8,451 bases of DNA from Planctomycetota bacterium (GTDB lineage: Bacteria > Planctomycetota > Phycisphaerae > Sedimentisphaerales > Anaerobacaceae), in assembly GCA_023139715.1 (NCBI GenBank), contig JAGLNB010000133.1, positions 1-8,451 of the forward strand, written 5' to 3'. The position numbers and the translations under genes were made by a program. The stretch's first letter is position 1. Each line of letters starts with the position of its first letter. Of the stretch, positions 6,321 to 8,451 are shown piece by piece. A model generated the notes under the pieces. It had not been told where the DNA came from. It saw only the letters and a list, made by a program, of their open reading frames with translations, and did not search any database.

Positions 6321-7139
6321 TTACGCATTCATATATTCGTAGAGTTTGATAAGAGTATCACGGTGAATCTGGCGAATTCTTTCTCGCGTCAGATTTAATT
6401 TATCAGCGATTTGCTTAAGCGTCAATGATTCATCCTGCCCCAGACCATAATGCAATCTCAAAATATCAGCTTCTCTTTTGTCAAGCTGGTCAAGCAAACC
6501 CATAATCTTGTTTTTTTCATCATTTGCTGACAGCTCATCTTCCGGCATTTGAGCATCTTTATCCTGCAGGGTTGCTTCAAGCGTACGGTCATTGTCTTCT
6601 GCGTCATCATCACAAGTATCTTTTGTAGAACTGGCCACATTGACTATCTGAAATATTTTTTTCGCCTTGTCTATCGGCAGCCGCATCAGGTCGGCTATCT
6701 CTGTAATTTCAGCGACACGGCCCAATTTGTTTTCAAGTTCAGCAGCTGTTTTACGCCATTGATTTATTAACGTAACCATATAAGTTGGAACGTGCAGCGG
6801 ATGGCTATTGGTCAATAGCGAAAGTTGGATACTCTGCTTTATCCACCATGCAGCATAAGTACTAAAACGTGTTCCACGCTCCGGGTCGAAATAATCAACA
6901 GCTTTTATAAGGCCGAGATTACCCTCTTCAATAAGGTCGCCAATCCCCATTTTTCTATTTGCATATTTTTTCGCTATACTAACAACCAGCCGAAGATTAC
7001 TTCGCACAAGCTGCTCTCTTGCCCATGGGTCATTTTCCTCAACAACCATTTTTCCAAGCTCATATTCCTGCTCGGCAGTCAAAAGGTCAGCTTTGTCAAT
7101 TTCTTTGAGATATTCTTTTATAGTAGCATCAAAAGCCAT
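6321..7139 (-). CDS. RNA polymerase sigma-70 family factor (short RpoD/SigA-like)
   Basis: This 272-residue sigma factor lacks region 1.1. Region 1.2 (about 3-33) opens with FDATIKEYLKEI. Region 2 spans about 43-112, with NLRLVVSIAKKY, GDLIEEGNLGLIKAVDYFDPERGTRFSTYA and WWIKQSIQ. Region 3 follows, with GRVAEITEIADLM. Region 4.2 has a near-canonical -35 HTH (LTLKQIADKLNLTRERIRQI). An acidic Asp/Glu-rich stretch lies around 175-205. In region 2.4 the positions equivalent to E. coli T440 and R441 are Gln and Leu, followed by HPLHVP instead of RTIRIP. It is therefore probably a planctomycete-type primary-like or group 2 factor. AGGAG six bases before the ATG at 7139 fixes the start, in preference to the TTG immediately upstream. 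Which regulon it serves cannot be told. Confidence 0.93.
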   Translation of the reverse strand: MAFDATIKEYLKEIDKADLLTAEQEYELGKMVVEENDPWAREQLVRSNLRLVVSIAKKYANRKMGIGDLIEEGNLGLIKAVDYFDPERGTRFSTYAAWWIKQSIQLSLLTNSHPLHVPTYMVTLINQWRKTAAELENKLGRVAEITEIADLMRLPIDKAKKIFQIVNVASSTKDTCDDDAEDNDRTLEATLQDKDAQMPEDELSANDEKNKIMGLLDQLDKREADILRLHYGLGQDESLTLKQIADKLNLTRERIRQIHRDTLIKLYEYMNA

Positions 7140-7145
7140 CAAAAA

Positions 7146-7150
7146 CTCCT
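7146..7150 (-). promoter_or_regulatory. Ribosome binding site of the sigma gene
   Basis: AGGAG on the minus strand stands 6 bases before the ATG at 7139. It is one of the strongest Shine-Dalgarno sequences in the window and decides the start against the TTG at 7142. Confidence 0.8.
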
Positions 7151-7166
7151 ATTCATATTCCATTTT

Positions 7167-7180
7167 ATGGGACGTTCCAT
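7167..7180. promoter_or_regulatory. Imperfect 14-bp palindrome in the divergent spacer
   Basis: ATGGGACGTTCCAT is symmetric except for one G/T pair. It lies 17 bp upstream of the sigma-gene ribosome binding site, in its leader or promoter area. It could be an operator half-site pair or chance; no protein can be named. Confidence 0.3.
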
Positions 7181-7275
7181 CCGAGGTCGGGCTCACTCGC
7201 TATATCGGTTAAATACAAGGGCCGGTTTAGCTGCAACCGCTGCTATTACTGCCATTAAAGAAGTTGATTTATGGC

Positions 7276-7304
7276 TTGTTTTAGATGGCAAAATAGTGTT
7301 TAAT
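7276..7304 (+). promoter_or_regulatory. Candidate sigma-70 promoter of the corrinoid-protein gene
   Basis: A -35-like TTGTTT (7276-7281) and a -10-like TTTAAT (7299-7304, five of six to consensus) are separated by 17 bp. Transcription would start near 7311, about 38 nt before the GTG start, leaving room for the ribosome binding site at 7336. The -35 box is weak. Confidence 0.35.
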
Positions 7305-7335
7305 CCGAGTTCTATTTGTGTTGTGAAATTTATTT

Positions 7336-7339
7336 AAGG
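7336..7339 (+). promoter_or_regulatory. Ribosome binding site of the corrinoid-protein gene
   Basis: AAGG lies 9 bases before the GTG at 7349. It supports that start over the TTG at 7316, whose extra residues (MCCEIYLRLVT) are unlike the family N-terminus. Confidence 0.6.
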
Positions 7340-7348
7340 TTAGTTACG

Positions 7349-7975
7349 GTGACAGATTTAAAATCATTAGCAGATGCAATTATAAAAGGCAATCAGGACG
7401 CAGCGAAAACGATTACCAGCTCAGCTCTTGATGAAGCAATTGCAGCTAAGGACATTTTGGATAACGGCTTAATCGCAGGAATGAATGTAATTGGTGAACG
7501 CTTTAAAAAAGGCGAAGTTTTTGTTCCGGAAGTTTTATTTGCTGCCCGTGCAATGAAGGCAGCTATGGAGATTTTGGAACCAGCTCTCGCCAAAGCCGGA
7601 GTTAAGCCAATCGGAAAATTTTTAATCGGAACTGTTCAGGGCGACATTCACGATATTGGCAAAAATCTCGTAGCTATGATGCTAAAGGGAGCCGGATTTG
7701 AGGTCATTGACCTTGGCGTAGATGTTTCACCTGAAAAATTCATTGAAAATGCCAAATCTGCAAACGTATCACTGATTGGAATAAGTGCCCTTTTGACAAC
7801 CACTATGCCGGGAATGGAAAAAACATTAAAAGCCCTTAAAGAAGCCGGCATTTCAGCTAAAGTTATGATTGGCGGAGCGCCGGTAACACAAAGTTATGCT
7901 GACAAAATCGGAGCTGACGGCTACGCAGCCGATGCCGCTTCGGCCGTTGACCTAGCCAAAGCCCTCGTTGCATAA
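7349..7975 (+). CDS. Corrinoid (B12-binding) protein of methyltransferase systems
   Basis: This 208-residue protein has the two-domain layout of MtmC/MtbC/MttC and the cobalamin module of MetH. An N-terminal helical cap domain (about 1-85) contains LIAGMNVIGERFKKGEVFVPEVL and ends in LEPALAK. The Rossmann-like B12 domain has the base-off signature DIHDIGKN (D99, H101, G104), in which H101 would ligate cobalt. Further B12-pocket segments are GISALLTTTM and VMIGGAPVT, followed by YAADA near the end. Such proteins shuttle methyl groups from a substrate-specific methyltransferase (methylamines, methoxy compounds, betaines) to a second acceptor. No partner methyltransferase gene lies next to it, so the substrate is unknown. 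The start is GTG with AAGG 9 bases upstream. It appears to be a single-gene unit, with rpmE having its own promoter downstream. Confidence 0.92.
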   Translation: MTDLKSLADAIIKGNQDAAKTITSSALDEAIAAKDILDNGLIAGMNVIGERFKKGEVFVPEVLFAARAMKAAMEILEPALAKAGVKPIGKFLIGTVQGDIHDIGKNLVAMMLKGAGFEVIDLGVDVSPEKFIENAKSANVSLIGISALLTTTMPGMEKTLKALKEAGISAKVMIGGAPVTQSYADKIGADGYAADAASAVDLAKALVA

Positions 7976-8009
7976 CTATTGTTCAAAAGTATAATTATAA
8001 AAATTTCTA

Positions 8010-8037
8010 TTGAAACATATCAAAATACTGTTAGAAT
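8010..8037 (+). promoter_or_regulatory. Candidate sigma-70 promoter of rpmE
   Basis: TTGAAA (8010-8015) and TAGAAT (8032-8037) are separated by 16 bp, a close match to the sigma-70 consensus. The expected start near 8044 gives a leader of about 35 nt carrying the rpmE ribosome binding site. It separates rpmE transcription from the corrinoid gene upstream. Confidence 0.6.
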
Positions 8038-8078
8038 ACTTTGTTTGAAGTTTTCAGGAAATAATCGGGAGTAAAACA

Positions 8079-8312
8079 ATGAAAAAAGGTATACATCCAG
8101 AATATCAGAAGGTAACCGTGCGTTGCGGCTGTGGAAATACGTTCGAGACCTGCAGTACATCCAAAGAAATTCACGCAGAAATATGCTCAATGTGCCATCC
8201 ATTCTACACCGGCAAGCAGAAATTCGTCGATGCAGCCGGAAGAATAGAGCGATTCCAGAAAAAATATGGCCAGAGCTATGTGCCAAAAGATAAAAAAAAC
8301 CAGGAAAAATAG
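8079..8312 (+). CDS. rpmE: 50S ribosomal protein L31 (zinc-binding type)
   Basis: This 77-residue protein begins MKKGIHPEY, the classic L31 opening. It carries the zinc-ligand set C16, C18, C36 and C39 (CGC ... CSMC), followed by [20 protein letters not shown] (40-59), the conserved core. L31 bridges the large and small ribosomal subunits, and the Cys-containing form can also act as a zinc store. The C-terminus is a slightly long Lys-rich tail (KDKKNQEK). GGGAG lies 7 bases before the ATG. Regulation by zinc is common for cysteine-free paralogues in other bacteria, but I see no Zur-like site here. The downstream frame appears to be prfA, an order seen in several bacterial phyla including, as I recall, planctomycetes. 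Confidence 0.97.
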   Translation: MKKGIHPEYQKVTVRCGCGNTFETCSTSKEIHAEICSMCHPFYTGKQKFVDAAGRIERFQKKYGQSYVPKDKKNQEK

Positions 8313-8320
8313 CTGGTTTT
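8296..8320 (+). terminator. Weak hairpin overlapping the rpmE stop codon
   Basis: AAAACCAG (8296-8303) and CTGGTTTT (8313-8320) form an 8-bp stem with a 9-nt loop that includes most of the TAG stop. Only the stem's own four T residues act as a U-tract, so it may terminate partially or protect the 3' end rather than stop transcription fully. Confidence 0.4.
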
Positions 8321-8333
8321 CATGCTACAATCA

Positions 8334-8371
8334 GGGCTCCTTTTTACCGCAACAATGCGAAAACGGAGCTC
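8334..8371 (+). terminator. Extended hairpin between rpmE and the putative prfA
   Basis: The outer stem is GGGCTCC/GGAGCTC (one G-U pair), the middle TTTT/AAAA and the inner CGCA/TGCG around an ACAA tetraloop. There is a 3-nt bulge on the 5' side and a 1-nt bulge on the 3' side. Only TTTG follows, so it may be a weak terminator, an attenuator or an RNA-processing element. Confidence 0.45.
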
Positions 8372-8413
8372 TTTGTCCATTAAAAAATCACATAAAATAT
8401 AAGACAAAAAAAT

Positions 8414-8451
8414 ATGGCTGATAAAACAGATATAATCCTGAGCAAACTTGA
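8414..8451 (+). CDS. prfA: Putative peptide chain release factor 1 (N-terminus only)
   Basis: An ATG at 8414 opens a frame that runs off the window after 12 codons, reading MADKTDIILSKL. The short helix ending in a KL pair resembles release-factor 1 N-termini, and prfA commonly follows rpmE. There is no strong Shine-Dalgarno; the region upstream is A-rich. The identification leans mainly on gene order and is therefore tentative. Confidence 0.45.
   Translation, partial: MADKTDIILSKL

Larger units (their letters stand above)
7167..7337 (+). other. Possible 56-residue ORF in the divergent spacer (doubtful)
   Basis: An ATG-initiated frame of 56 codons fills most of the sigma/corrinoid spacer and ends 11 bp before the corrinoid gene start. 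The predicted peptide begins MGRSIRGRAH, with an Ala-rich middle (AGLAATAAITAIKE), and its codons look coding-like. No Shine-Dalgarno precedes the ATG, and the candidate promoter of the corrinoid gene lies inside it. I do not recognise it. It could be a small leader peptide, a gene remnant or a chance frame. Confidence 0.2.

Noticed and set aside
6825..7337. A 170-codon rightward frame opposite the sigma gene
   Set aside because: Most of it is antisense to conserved sigma region 1.2 and 2 sequence. Only the last 56 codons lie in free spacer and are discussed separately.
7316..7348. TTG start extending the corrinoid protein by 11 residues
   Set aside because: The added residues are unlike the family, and AAGG is correctly placed for the GTG at 7349.
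7976..8009. Possible terminator after the corrinoid gene
   Set aside because: The only inverted repeat is the short AT palindrome TATAATTATA, too weak for an intrinsic terminator.

Overview
The window looks like a piece of an AT-rich (roughly 40% GC by eye) Gram-negative, probably anaerobic bacterial chromosome. The best guess is a planctomycete of the Phycisphaerae/Sedimentisphaerales kind. This rests on three inferences, not a database match: the short sigma-70 factor with a His-Pro-Leu-His-Val-Pro stretch after region 2.4, as I recall from planctomycete sigma factors; the rpmE-prfA order; and the Mla-type lipid transporter, which implies an outer membrane. Ferredoxin-domain ATPases, a radical SAM enzyme and a corrinoid protein fit an anaerobic, Fe-S- and cobalamin-rich lifestyle.

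Layout. Bases 1-2942 (+) form one tight operon. It runs: the 3' part of a MinD-type ATPase with an inserted two-cluster ferredoxin domain; a small SAM-dependent methyltransferase; a second, complete MinD/ferredoxin ATPase; a NifX/NifB-like metal-cofactor protein; and a DUF134 DNA-binding protein. Bases 2946-7139 are read leftwards: sigma factor, then apt, mlaE, mlaF and a radical SAM enzyme of the AmmeMemoRadiSam type (amrS). The last four are nearly abutting. The two blocks converge with only 3 bp between stop codons. A roughly 200-bp divergent spacer (7140-7348) separates the sigma gene from a rightward corrinoid-binding protein gene (7349-7975). That gene is followed by rpmE (ribosomal protein L31, Zn-binding form) and the first codons of what is probably prfA.

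How the genes may work together. The + strand operon resembles a widespread but functionally unsolved set in anaerobes (two Fd-MinD ATPases, NifX-like protein, DUF134). By analogy with NifX/NifB and with Mrp/MinD-type Fe-S ATPases, it probably handles a metal or Fe-S cofactor, with DUF134 as the likely regulator. The methyltransferase between the two ATPases is the least expected member. The leftward block holds housekeeping functions (transcription initiation, adenine salvage, phospholipid transport) followed by an orphan amrS. I see no CRISPR, tRNA, rRNA, insertion sequence or phage feature.
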